Shown here: positions 7,849-16,042 of the stretch, one piece after another
Position numbering within the stretch: position 1 is the stretch's first letter
Layout of the letters: every line of letters starts with the position of its first letter
Source of the DNA: Streptomyces sp. NRRL B-1347
GTDB lineage: Bacteria; Actinomycetota; Actinomycetes; Streptomycetales; Streptomycetaceae
Direction of reading: 5' to 3'
DNA: 64,000 nucleotides
Assembly: GCF_000720325.1 (NCBI RefSeq)
Contig: NZ_JOJM01000041.1
Location: 1 to 64,000, forward strand
Translations under genes and position numbers: made by a program
The notes under the pieces: model-generated
The model's database searches: none
What the model was told of the DNA's origin: nothing
What the model saw: only the letters and a program-made list of their open reading frames with translations

Positions 7849-8664
7849 GTGAACCGGCTCATCGCCGACGACGTGACCCTCGGCTACGACCAGCGCGTCA
7901 TCGCGGAGAAGCTCTCCGTCGAGATACCCGACAACTCCTTCACGGTCATCGTCGGCCCGAACGCCTGCGGCAAGTCCACGCTCCTGCGCGCTCTGTCGCG
8001 GATGCTCAAGCCGTCGGCCGGGCGGGTGCTCCTGGACGGCGACGTCATCCACTCGATGCCCGCCAAGAAGGTCGCGCGCACCCTCGGCCTGCTCCCGCAG
8101 TCGTCGATCGCACCCGACGGGATCACCGTCGGCGACCTGGTGGCGCGCGGCCGCTACCCGCACCAGGGGCTGCTGCGGCAGTGGTCGCCCGACGACGAGC
8201 GGATCGTCCGCGAGTCGATGGAGTCCACCGGCGTCGCCGAACTCGCCGAGCGGTACGTCGACGAGCTCTCCGGCGGCCAGCGCCAGCGCGTGTGGATCGC
8301 GATGGCGCTCGCCCAGCAGACGCCGCTCCTGCTGCTCGACGAGCCCACCACCTTCCTCGACATCCAGCACCAGATCGACGTACTCGACCTGTGCGCCGAA
8401 CTCCACGAGGAGCGGGGCCGCACGCTCGTCGCCGTGCTGCACGACCTCAACCACGCCGCCCGGTACGCCACGCACCTCATCGCGCTGCGCGACGGCAAGG
8501 TCATCGCGCAGGGCGCGCCGTCCGAGATCGTCACGGCGGAGCTGGTGGAGGAGACCTTCGGACTGCCCTGCCAGGTCATCGACGACCCCGAGACCGGGAC
8601 GCCGCTGGTGGTGCCCGCGGCCCGGCGTGCGCGGAAGACCCCGGTGGCTACAGCAGCTTCCTGA
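7849..8664 (+). CDS. Ferric-siderophore ABC transporter ATP-binding protein
   Basis: A FecE/FepC-type ATPase of 271 residues. Walker A is GPNACGKST, the Q-loop region is LLPQSSIAPDGITV, the signature is LSGGQRQRVWIAMALAQ, Walker B is LLLLDEPTTFLD, and the H-loop is VLHDLNHAARY. It energises import by the two FecCD permeases upstream. GTG 7849 is preferred because AGGAG lies at 7835-7839 and the family fold starts here. An in-frame ATG at 7744, overlapping the previous stop, would add 35 low-complexity residues. Confidence 0.88.
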   Translation: MNRLIADDVTLGYDQRVIAEKLSVEIPDNSFTVIVGPNACGKSTLLRALSRMLKPSAGRVLLDGDVIHSMPAKKVARTLGLLPQSSIAPDGITVGDLVARGRYPHQGLLRQWSPDDERIVRESMESTGVAELAERYVDELSGGQRQRVWIAMALAQQTPLLLLDEPTTFLDIQHQIDVLDLCAELHEERGRTLVAVLHDLNHAARYATHLIALRDGKVIAQGAPSEIVTAELVEETFGLPCQVIDDPETGTPLVVPAARRARKTPVATAAS

Positions 8665-8995
8665 GGCGCAGCAGGTCGCGGAAGCCCGCCTCCAGGCGGA
8701 CCCGGCCCGAGGCCCAGGCCTTGGCGAAGTCGAGGCGGCCCGACACCAGGGCCACCAGGTCGTCGCCCGTCATGGCGAGCCTGACCTGGGCCCGCTCGCG
8801 CGGCGGGCCCGGGTGCTGGCCCGACACCTCGATCCGGCCGTTCTCCAGACGGCCGGTGAAGGTGACGTCCAGGTCCTTGATGTGGCAGCTCAGGGAGCGG
8901 TCGAGCGCCGCCGCACCGCGAACGTCGCCGTCGGCGGCCGCCAGGGTCGCCGAAAGCCCGTCCAGTGCGCTACGGCACTCCGCCATGGTCGCCAT
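8648..8995 (-). CDS. SCP2 sterol-binding-like domain protein
   Basis: A 115-residue protein with an SCP2-like fold signature: LDVTFTGRLENGRIE, QVRLAMTGDDLVALVSGRLDFAKAWASGRVR and a Leu-rich C-terminus RDLLRLRKLL. SCP2 domains bind lipids or fatty acyl ligands, but the ligand is unknown here. The start ATG 8995 (MATMAEC) has no Shine-Dalgarno; TACCGT lies about eight bases upstream, so a leaderless message is possible. Its 3' end overlaps that of the iron transporter ATPase by 17 bases, tail to tail. Confidence 0.75.
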   Translation of the reverse strand: MATMAECRSALDGLSATLAAADGDVRGAAALDRSLSCHIKDLDVTFTGRLENGRIEVSGQHPGPPRERAQVRLAMTGDDLVALVSGRLDFAKAWASGRVRLEAGFRDLLRLRKLL

Positions 8996-9025
8996 CGTGA
9001 TCGACGGTACCGCAGGGCTTCGATG

Positions 9026-9031
9026 TAGCGT
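9026..9031 (+). promoter_or_regulatory. -10 element for a leaderless transcript
   Basis: TAGCGT is followed by CGTGTC and then ATG at 9038, the spacing of a transcript starting at the initiation codon. It lies in the 42-bp divergent gap with the SCP2 gene. Confidence 0.5.
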
Positions 9032-9037
9032 CGTGTC

Positions 9038-9370
9038 ATGAGCGACTCGACGCCGGGCCCCGAGCCCGAGGTCACGGAGGCGGACGTGCGTGTTCCGCAG
9101 CTGTCCGACGCGGCGGGGGAGGCCCTCGCCGAGCCCGTCGACCCGGCCGCGCCCGCCCCCCTCGGCGTGCCCCGCACCGCCACCGGCGACGCCGGCGTGG
9201 ACGCCGGGCTCGACCGGCTCGGCGACGCCGACCACCTCGCCACGGACGGCCACATCGAGGTGTACGAGGATGTGCACCGGGGCCTGCGCGACGCGTTGAC
9301 CGCGCTGGACGCACACCCCGGGCCCCCGGCCCCCTCAGGGGCCCCGACCCCGAACGACAACAGGAGCTGA
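9038..9370 (+). CDS. Conserved hypothetical protein upstream of tlyA
   Basis: A 110-residue acidic protein rich in Pro, Ala and Asp. No catalytic motif is recognisable. The central part GDAGVDAGLDRLGDADHL and IEVYEDVHRGLRDALTALD looks helical, and the end PGPPAPSGAPTPNDNRS is disordered. It is followed after seven bases by tlyA, and its coding end supplies that gene's CAGGAG ribosome-binding site, so the two are co-transcribed and probably translationally coupled. Confidence 0.7.
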   Translation: MSDSTPGPEPEVTEADVRVPQLSDAAGEALAEPVDPAAPAPLGVPRTATGDAGVDAGLDRLGDADHLATDGHIEVYEDVHRGLRDALTALDAHPGPPAPSGAPTPNDNRS

Positions 9371-9377
9371 ACCGAAC

Positions 9378-10193
9378 GTGGCAGGAGTGGCACGCCGCCG
9401 CCTCGACGCCGAGCTGGTGCGCCGGAAGCTCGCGCGCTCGCGCGAGCACGCCAGCCAGCTGATCGCCGCAGGTCGCGTGACCGTCGGCAAGACCGTGGCG
9501 ACCAAGCCCGCGACCCAGGTGGAGACGGCGGCCGCGATCGTCGTCGCCCAGGACGACGGCGACCCCGACTACGTCTCGCGCGGCGGCCACAAGCTCGCGG
9601 GCGCCCTGAAGGCCTTCGTCCCCGAAGGCCTCGTCGTGGAGGGCCGGCGCGCGCTCGACGCGGGCGCCTCCACCGGCGGCTTCACCGATGTGCTGCTGCG
9701 CTCCGGCGCCGGGCACGTCGTCGCCGTCGACGTCGGCTACGGCCAGCTCGCCTGGTCCCTGCAGAGTGACGACCGGGTCACCGTCAAGGACCGTACGAAC
9801 GTACGCGAGTTGACGCTCGACCTCATCGACGGCGTCCCCGTCGACCTGGTGGTCGGCGACCTCTCCTTCATTCCGCTGGGGCTCGTGCTGCCCGCCCTGG
9901 TGCGCTGCGCGGCCCCGGACGCGGACCTCGTCCTCATGGTCAAGCCGCAGTTCGAGGTCGGCAAGGAACGGCTCGGCAGCGGTGGCGTGGTCCGCTCGCC
10001 CGAGCTGCGGGCCGAGATGGTGCGCACCGTGGCACGGCAGGCCCAGGAGCTCGGCCTCGGTGTCCGCGGGGTCACCGCGAGCCCGCTGCCCGGACCTTCC
10101 GGGAACGTCGAGTACTTTCTGTGGCTGCGCGCCGGGGCGCCGGAACTCGACCCGGCGGACGTCGACCGTGCCGTGGCGGAGGGGCCCCGTTGA
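9378..10193 (+). CDS. tlyA: TlyA-family rRNA (cytidine-2'-O)-methyltransferase
   Basis: A 271-residue protein with an N-terminal S4 RNA-binding domain (RRRLDAELVRRKLARSREHA, residues about 5-65) and an FtsJ-like SAM domain (DAGASTGGFTDVLL, VAVDVGYGQLAW, VGDLSFIPL, VLMVKPQFE). The mycobacterial homologue 2'-O-methylates 16S and 23S rRNA cytidines and conditions capreomycin sensitivity; the same reaction is inferred here. Start GTG 9378, with CAGGAG 9361-9366. Its TGA overlaps the TTG of the NAD kinase. Confidence 0.9.
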   Translation: MAGVARRRLDAELVRRKLARSREHASQLIAAGRVTVGKTVATKPATQVETAAAIVVAQDDGDPDYVSRGGHKLAGALKAFVPEGLVVEGRRALDAGASTGGFTDVLLRSGAGHVVAVDVGYGQLAWSLQSDDRVTVKDRTNVRELTLDLIDGVPVDLVVGDLSFIPLGLVLPALVRCAAPDADLVLMVKPQFEVGKERLGSGGVVRSPELRAEMVRTVARQAQELGLGVRGVTASPLPGPSGNVEYFLWLRAGAPELDPADVDRAVAEGPR

Positions 10194-11095
10194 GTCAGAG
10201 CCGAGCTCGTACTGTTTTTCTCCTTGCGCACACCGGCCGCCCCGCGGCCATCCGGAGCGCCGAACTCGTCGTGCAGGGGCTGCTGCGCAGCGGCCTCGGC
10301 GTGCGCGTCCTGGAGGCGGAGGCCGCCGACCTGCCGCTGCCGGACTCGGTGCAGCTCGTCAAGGAGGCGACACCCGCCTGCCTCGACGGGTGCGAGCTGC
10401 TCATCGTCCTCGGCGGTGACGGGACGCTGCTGCGCGGCGCCGAGTTCGCCCGCGCCTCCGGCGTGCCGATGCTGGGCGTGAACCTCGGCCGCGTCGGCTT
10501 CCTCGCCGAGGCCGAGCGCGACGACCTGGACAAGGTCGTCGACCGCGTCGTCACCAAGGCGTACGAGGTGGAGGAGCGCATGACCGTCGACGTCGTCGTG
10601 CACAGCAACGGCGATGTCGTGCACCGCGACTGGGCCCTGAACGAGGCCGCCGTGCAGAAGATGTCGGCCGAGCGGATGCTCGAGGTCGTCCTGGAGATCG
10701 ACGGACGGCCCGTCACTGGCTTCGGCTGCGACGGCATCGTGTGCGCGACGCCGACCGGCTCGACGGCGTACGCCTTCTCGGCGGGCGGGCCCGTGGTGTG
10801 GCCCGAGGTGGAGGCGCTGCTCATGGTGCCGATCAGCGCCCACGCCCTGTTCGCCAAGCCCCTGGTGACCTCGCCGGACTCGGTCCTCGCGGTCGAGGTG
10901 CAGCCGCACACGCCGCACGGGGTGCTGTGGTGCGACGGGCGGCGGACCGTGGAACTGCCCGCTGGGGCACGGGTGGAGGTCCGCAGGGGGGCGGTGCCCG
11001 TGCGGCTCGCTCGGCTCCACCACGCGTCGTTCACCGATCGGCTGGTGGCCAAGTTCGCCCTGCCGGTGTCCGGGTGGCGGGGGGCGCCGCACTGA
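10190..11095 (+). CDS. nadK: NAD kinase
   Basis: A 301-residue ATP/polyphosphate-type NAD kinase that makes NADP+ from NAD+ in the cytoplasm. Diagnostic motifs are LGGDGTLLRG, NLGRVGFLAE, NEAAVQK and TPTGSTAYAFSAGGP. The start is the rare TTG at 10190, supported by GGAGGGG at 10177-10183 and by the four-base overlap with tlyA. The tlyA-nadK-recN order is a common actinobacterial arrangement, here interrupted by an opposite-strand permease. Confidence 0.93.
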   Translation: MSQSRARTVFLLAHTGRPAAIRSAELVVQGLLRSGLGVRVLEAEAADLPLPDSVQLVKEATPACLDGCELLIVLGGDGTLLRGAEFARASGVPMLGVNLGRVGFLAEAERDDLDKVVDRVVTKAYEVEERMTVDVVVHSNGDVVHRDWALNEAAVQKMSAERMLEVVLEIDGRPVTGFGCDGIVCATPTGSTAYAFSAGGPVVWPEVEALLMVPISAHALFAKPLVTSPDSVLAVEVQPHTPHGVLWCDGRRTVELPAGARVEVRRGAVPVRLARLHHASFTDRLVAKFALPVSGWRGAPH

Positions 11096-11140
11096 CGCTG
11101 CCGCTGGGGCTGCGGGGGTGGCGCGTGGGTCGCCTGCGGG

Positions 11141-11183
11141 TTCGTCGTGGCTGGGCGCGCAGTTCCCCGCGCCCCTGAGGGGC
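11141..11183. repeat. Dispersed Streptomyces intergenic repeat with hairpin
   Basis: TCGTCGTGGCTGGGCGCGCA followed by GTTCCCCGCGCCCCTGAGGG is, from memory, a very common short intergenic repeat in Streptomyces genomes. It can fold GGGCGCG (11153-11159) with CGCGCCC (11168-11174). It lies between the convergent nadK and FtsX genes and may act as a terminator. Confidence 0.65.
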
Positions 11184-11202
11184 CGCTCGGTGTGCCCGCG
11201 GA

Positions 11203-12564
11203 TCAGGTGCCGCTCACCACCGCTATCGCGCGGCGGCGCAGCACCGATGCGACCGGCAGGCCGGTGGCGCCCAGCGTCAAGAGCAGCGTGCCCGCCGCGA
11301 TGCCCGCCACGACCGGGCCCGGCAGATACGGCACGGCCGAGCCGAACGCCGTGCTGAGCATCGGCGCGAGGGTCGCGAGGGCTATGACGCCGCCGACGAG
11401 CAGCGCCGTCCCGGCCACGACCACGGCCTCCCACGCCGCCATCGCCCGCACCTGGCGGCGCTGGGAGCCGACCACGCGCAGCAGGGCCAGGTCGCGGCGG
11501 CGCTCGAAGGAGATCATGGCCAGCGTGTTGGCCGAGGCGATGGCGGCGAAGCCCGCGTACAGCGCCGTGCCCATGTAGTCCAGCCAGACCTCGCCCGTGC
11601 TGCCTGCCGAGCCGGTGTGGTGCTCGGCGGTCGTACGCATCGCGATCTTGGTGACGCCGAAGCCGACGACGAGCAGCAGGGGCACCACCGCGGCCGAGAA
11701 GCGCCGGGGCTGGGAGCGGACGTTGGCCATCGCAAGCCGGGCCGAGGCGCCGCCGAAGCGGCCGACCGCCGCCGACACCAGCCAGGCGGCGGGCCCGATG
11801 AGCCGCGGACCGAGCAGCCCCGCGCCCGCGCAGAACAGGATCAGGACCAGGAACGCGCCCTCGCCCGCCTCGGCCGGGTCCTGCCGCGAGAGCAGCACCG
11901 AGAGGGCCACGGCACCGGCCACCGCGAGCAGCCCGAGCGGGGCCCGCAGCCAGCCGAGGCCGCGTCTCCCCGCCGTGGCCTCGTCCAGCGCGCGGGCGGG
12001 GCGGAGCAGCGAGAACCGCAGCGCGGACAGCACGGCGGCGAGCGCGGAGGTGACCACCGCGACGCCCACGCACACCGGCAGCGCCAGCCAACTGAACCGG
12101 AAGGACACCCCGGCCGGGACAAGGCCGTGCTCCACCATCCCCGTGAACCACACCCGGCCCAGCACGCCGCCGAGGGCGAAGCCTGCGAGGGCCGCCGGTA
12201 TGGAGGCCGCCAGGGCCTGCCGGGCCACCGCGCGGCGGACCTGCCGGGGCCTGGCGCCGATGGAGCGCACCAGGGCCAGCTCGCGGTGCTGCTGGACGAC
12301 GGCCGTGCCCATCGTCGAGGCCACCACGAATATCGACATGTAGATGGAGCCGATCAGGAGCACCGTGGCGATGTCGCCCACGCCGCTCTGCGTGAGGCGG
12401 TGGCGGGCTCCGGCGGGGAGCCCGTCCGTGCTGGTGCTGCGGAGCACCATCGTCGAAGCGCTCACCACCGTCGCGGCGAACAGCGCCGCCACGGCCGTGC
12501 CGATGAAAGCGGGGCGGTGCGCCCGCAGCGCCGCCCGTGCCAGTCCCGTACTCATACAGATCAT
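11203..12564 (-). CDS. FtsX-like ABC transporter permease without adjacent ATPase
   Basis: A roughly 450-residue permease with two FtsX/MacB-type units. Each carries the cytoplasmic block ELALVRSIGARPRQVRRAV or RDLALLRVVGSQRRQVRAM between membrane segments, and there are about eight predicted membrane spans. The large extracytoplasmic domains of MacB/LolE members are absent, so it is about half the size of many Streptomyces homologues. Partner ATPases are usually next door, but none is here. ATG 12564 and ATG 12555 (MSTGLARAAL) are both possible starts. Substrate unknown. Confidence 0.8.
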   Translation of the reverse strand: MICMSTGLARAALRAHRPAFIGTAVAALFAATVVSASTMVLRSTSTDGLPAGARHRLTQSGVGDIATVLLIGSIYMSIFVVASTMGTAVVQQHRELALVRSIGARPRQVRRAVARQALAASIPAALAGFALGGVLGRVWFTGMVEHGLVPAGVSFRFSWLALPVCVGVAVVTSALAAVLSALRFSLLRPARALDEATAGRRGLGWLRAPLGLLAVAGAVALSVLLSRQDPAEAGEGAFLVLILFCAGAGLLGPRLIGPAAWLVSAAVGRFGGASARLAMANVRSQPRRFSAAVVPLLLVVGFGVTKIAMRTTAEHHTGSAGSTGEVWLDYMGTALYAGFAAIASANTLAMISFERRRDLALLRVVGSQRRQVRAMAAWEAVVVAGTALLVGGVIALATLAPMLSTAFGSAVPYLPGPVVAGIAAGTLLLTLGATGLPVASVLRRRAIAVVSGT

Positions 12565-12736
12565 GGTGGGGTGCCAGGGCCACCGCCCACCATGAAGATC
12601 GCCTCAGGATTTCCCGGGGGATAACCCCACTCCCGTGGGTGACAGGTGGCTCTGACGCGGCACGCCTTACCTGCGCCTTCACAGAACAGCTACGCGATGA
12701 CACCGGGGCACGTCGCACACCGCCGCCCTGACCTCG

Positions 12737-12742
12737 TATGGT
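12737..12742 (+). promoter_or_regulatory. -10 element placing the recN start at GTG 12750
   Basis: TATGGT is followed by seven bases and the GTG at 12750. The ATG inside this hexamer is therefore likely promoter sequence, and the mRNA appears leaderless. Confidence 0.5.
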
Positions 12743-12749
12743 CTTGTCC

Positions 12750-14480
12750 GTGTTGGAGGAGATGCGGATACGGTCGCTCGGAGTCATCGACGACGCCGTG
12801 GTCGAGCTGTCGCCCGGCTTCACCGCCGTGACCGGCGAGACCGGAGCGGGCAAGACGATGGTCGTCACGAGCCTCGGGCTGCTGCTCGGCGGGCGCGCCG
12901 ACCCCGCGCTGGTGCGGATCGGCGCCAAGTCGGCGGTCGTCGAGGGGCGCGTCGCCGTGCCCGCGGGCGCCGCCGCGGCCCTGCGCGCCGAGGAGGCGGG
13001 GGCCGAGCTCGACGACGGCGCCCTCCTCATCAGCCGCACCGTCTCCGCCGAAGGCCGCTCCCGGGCGCACCTCGGCGGCCGCTCCGTCCCCGTCGGCGTG
13101 CTGTCCGAGCTCGCCGACGACCTCGTCGCCGTCCACGGCCAGAGCGACCAGCAGGGCCTGCTCAAGCCCGCCCGGCAGCGCGGCGCCCTGGACCGGTACG
13201 CGGGCGACGCCGTCTCCGGGCCGCTGGACAAGTACACGGCGGCCTACCGGCGGCTGCGGGCCGTCAGCGCGGAGCTGGACGAGATCACCACGCGCGCGCG
13301 GGAACGCGCCCAGGAAGCCGACATGCTCCGCTTCGGCCTCGACGAGGTCGCCGCGGTGGAACCGCGCACCGGCGAGGACGTCGAACTGGCCGCCGAGGCC
13401 GAGCGGCTCGGTCACGCCGAGGCGCTCGCCTCCGCCGCCACGGCCGCGCACGCGGCGCTCGCGGGCAACCCCGAGGACCCGGAGGGCGTCGACGCCTCCA
13501 CGCTCGTCGCGGGCGCGCACCGGGCCCTGGAGACCGTGCGGTCCCACGACCCCGCCCTGGCCGCCCTCGCCGAGCGCATCGGCGAGATCGGCATCCTGCT
13601 CGCCGACGTGGCGGGCGAACTCGCCGGGTACGCCGACGACCTCGACGCCGATCCGCTGCGGCTCGCCGCCGTCGAGGAGCGGCGTGCGGCGCTCACCCAG
13701 CTGACGCGCAAGTACGGCGAGGACGTCGGCGCCGTGCTCGCCTGGGCGGAGGCAGGGGCGGCGCGTCTCGCCGAGCTGGAGGGCGACGACGACCGGCTCG
13801 GCGACCTCACCGCGGAGCGGGACGCGCTGCGGGGCGAACTCGCCGGGCTCGCGCGCGAGCTGACCGAGGCGCGCGTCGAGACCGCCGCACGGTTCGCGGC
13901 CGCCGTCACCGAGGAGCTGGCCTCGCTCGCGATGCCGCACGCGCGCGTGACGATCGACGTACGGCAGACCGATGACCCCGAGGGCGTCGAGTTCGACGGG
14001 CGTACCGTCGCCTACGGGCCCTCCGGTGTCGACGAGGTCGAGTTGCTGCTCGCGCCGCACCCCGGGGCGCCGCCCCGGCCCATCGCCAAGGGCGCGTCCG
14101 GCGGCGAGCTGTCGCGCGTCATGCTCGCCGTGGAGGTCGTCTTCGCCGGGACGGACCCCGTGCCGACGTACCTCTTCGACGAGGTCGACGCGGGCGTCGG
14201 CGGCAAGGCGGCCGTCGAGATCGGGCGGCGCCTCGCGAAGCTCGCGAAGTCCGCGCAGGTGGTGGTGGTCACCCACCTTCCGCAGGTGGCGGCGTTCGCG
14301 GACCGGCAGCTGCTGGTGGAGAAGACGCACGACGGGACCGTGACGCGGTCCGGCGTGCAGGTCCTCGAAGGCGAGGACCGGGTGCGGGAGCTGTCGCGGA
14401 TGCTGGCCGGGCAGGAGGACTCCGAGACCGCGCGGGCCCACGCGGAGGAGCTCCTCGCGGCGGCCCGGGCGGACGGCTGA
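12750..14480 (+). CDS. recN: DNA repair protein RecN
   Basis: A 576-residue SMC-like ATPase for double-strand break repair. The N-terminal block MRIRSLGVIDDAVVEL and Walker A GETGAGKT are followed by the D-loop-type SRTVSAEGRSRAHLGG and GQSDQQGL. The coiled-coil middle (about residues 150-380) is Ala/Glu-rich. The C-terminal ATPase half has SGGELSRVMLA and Walker B PTYLFDEVDAGVGG. GTG 12750 is chosen over the in-frame ATG at 12738 because homology starts at LEEMRIRSL and because of the -10 spacing. Confidence 0.92.
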   Translation: MLEEMRIRSLGVIDDAVVELSPGFTAVTGETGAGKTMVVTSLGLLLGGRADPALVRIGAKSAVVEGRVAVPAGAAAALRAEEAGAELDDGALLISRTVSAEGRSRAHLGGRSVPVGVLSELADDLVAVHGQSDQQGLLKPARQRGALDRYAGDAVSGPLDKYTAAYRRLRAVSAELDEITTRARERAQEADMLRFGLDEVAAVEPRTGEDVELAAEAERLGHAEALASAATAAHAALAGNPEDPEGVDASTLVAGAHRALETVRSHDPALAALAERIGEIGILLADVAGELAGYADDLDADPLRLAAVEERRAALTQLTRKYGEDVGAVLAWAEAGAARLAELEGDDDRLGDLTAERDALRGELAGLARELTEARVETAARFAAAVTEELASLAMPHARVTIDVRQTDDPEGVEFDGRTVAYGPSGVDEVELLLAPHPGAPPRPIAKGASGGELSRVMLAVEVVFAGTDPVPTYLFDEVDAGVGGKAAVEIGRRLAKLAKSAQVVVVTHLPQVAAFADRQLLVEKTHDGTVTRSGVQVLEGEDRVRELSRMLAGQEDSETARAHAEELLAAARADG

Positions 14481-14856
14481 CTCCTCGTCCGGGCACCCCA
14501 CCGCATCCGCACGCGGGTGCGCCGGGCCCCTTCCAACACGCCCGTCGAGCACCGCGAACCCGTCAGAGGCTTCCTGTCGAGGGGGCGGTGTTGCGAAGAT
14601 GCGGGGGCCGACGGGGAGGGGGCGTGTGGTGGGTGGATGCCGGGGCCGGGCTGAGCGTGTGCTCATCCGTGAGAGTGATCCCTTACGCGGAGTTGTCCTG
14701 CCCTACCCGGAAGGGGGCCTTTCGGCTGTGCCGGAACGGCCGTACGGACTGGCATCCTTGGCGCGGTGACGGGCGGCGACCGACCGCCCGGACCGCCGGC
14801 GCCCACCCGTTCCGTCGGCGCGCCGCCCGCCGACCCGACCCAGGAGTCCCGGCCAC
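14481..14856 (+). other. Intergenic region between recN and the GT4 gene
   Basis: About 375 bases with no convincing gene. CATCCT at 14754-14759, seven bases before a GTG at 14766, could be a -10, giving a 5' leader of about 90 bases for the glycosyltransferase. The GTG at 14766 opens an out-of-frame reading with no family resemblance and is not called. Confidence 0.5.
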
Positions 14857-15996
14857 GTGAGCCACGTGAGCACCCCCGTACCGCAGGGCCAGACGCCGCT
14901 GCACACCGTGCAAGTCCTGGGCGGCGGCAGCGCGGGAAGCAGCGCGCACGTCCGGTCGCTCGCCACCGGCCTCGCCGCGCGGGGCGTGCGCGTCACTGTG
15001 TGCGCCCCCGCAGAGGCCGACGAGGTCTACGACTTCGCGGGCACCGGCGCCCAGCACGTCGCGGTGCCGCGCCGCAGCGACCCCTCGTCCGTGGCCGCGC
15101 TCAGGGCGGCCTGCGCGGACGCCGACCTCGTGCACGCGCACGGCCTGCACGCCGGACTCCGCGCCGCCATCGCCCTGACCGGCCGCCGTGTCCCGCTCGT
15201 CGTCACCTGGCACACCCGTGCCCACGCGTCCGGCGCCCGCGCCCAGGTCCTGCGGCTCCTTGAGCGGCGTGTCGCCAGGGCCGCGGCCGTGGTCCTCGGG
15301 ACCTCGTCGGACCTGGTCGACCGCGCCCGCAGTCGGGGCGCGCGGGACGCCCGGCTCGCGCCGGTGGCGCTTCCCGCGCCCCGCGGCGCGCAGGCCCCGG
15401 AGCAGGAGCCCGAGCTGCCCCGGCACAAGCTCCGCGCCGAGCTGGGGGCCGTGGGCCGGCCGCTGCTGCTCGCCGTCGGCGCCCTGGAGGCGCACCGCGG
15501 CCACGACGTGCTCCTGGACGCCGCGCGGGTCTGGAGCGGGCTCGATCCGGTGCCGCTGCTCGTCGTCGCGGGGGAGGGCGCGCAGCGGTCCGCGCTCCAG
15601 GACCGCATCGACGCCGAGGAGCTGCCCGCGCGCCTCATCGGGCGGCGTGACGACGTGCCCGAACTGCTCGCGGCGGCCGACCTCGCGCTGCTGTCGAGCA
15701 GTTGGGAGTCGCGCTCGCTGCTCGCCCAGGAGGCCCTCCACGCGCGCGTGCCGCTCGTGGCGACCGCCGTGGGCGGCATCCCCGAACTCGTCGGCGACGC
15801 CGCCGAACTCGTCCCGTACGGCGACGCCCAGGCCCTCGCCGACGCCGTCGTACGGCTGCTCACCGATGACGTGCGCCGTCAGGAGCTGCGGGACCGGGGC
15901 GCGGCGCAGGCGGCCTCCTGGCCCACCGAGGACGAGACGGTGACGCAGGTCCTCAGCGTCTACGACGAGCTGACGCAGCCCCTCGCCTCGTACTGA
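14857..15996 (+). CDS. GT4 family glycosyltransferase
   Basis: A 379-residue retaining glycosyltransferase of the GT-B fold. The N-terminal domain has VQVLGGGSAGSSAHVRSLA and DLVHAHGLHAGLRA. The C-terminal nucleotide-sugar domain has LLAVGALEAHRG, LIGRRDDVPELLAAADLALL, and a substituted E-x7-E region (SSSWESRSLLAQEALHARVP). Donor and acceptor cannot be assigned. GGAG at 14842-14845 supports GTG 14857; GTG 14866 is the alternative. It lies alone downstream of recN. Confidence 0.85.
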   Translation: MSHVSTPVPQGQTPLHTVQVLGGGSAGSSAHVRSLATGLAARGVRVTVCAPAEADEVYDFAGTGAQHVAVPRRSDPSSVAALRAACADADLVHAHGLHAGLRAAIALTGRRVPLVVTWHTRAHASGARAQVLRLLERRVARAAAVVLGTSSDLVDRARSRGARDARLAPVALPAPRGAQAPEQEPELPRHKLRAELGAVGRPLLLAVGALEAHRGHDVLLDAARVWSGLDPVPLLVVAGEGAQRSALQDRIDAEELPARLIGRRDDVPELLAAADLALLSSSWESRSLLAQEALHARVPLVATAVGGIPELVGDAAELVPYGDAQALADAVVRLLTDDVRRQELRDRGAAQAASWPTEDETVTQVLSVYDELTQPLASY

Positions 15997-16042
15997 GGCC
16001 CGCCGCCCGCCCTGCCGCTCGCTCCGTCGCCCCAGGCGTCCG

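Noticed and set aside
12738..12749. ATG 12738 as the recN start
   Set aside because: This ATG lies inside the TATGGT -10 hexamer; GTG 12750 fits both the spacing and the RecN N-terminus.
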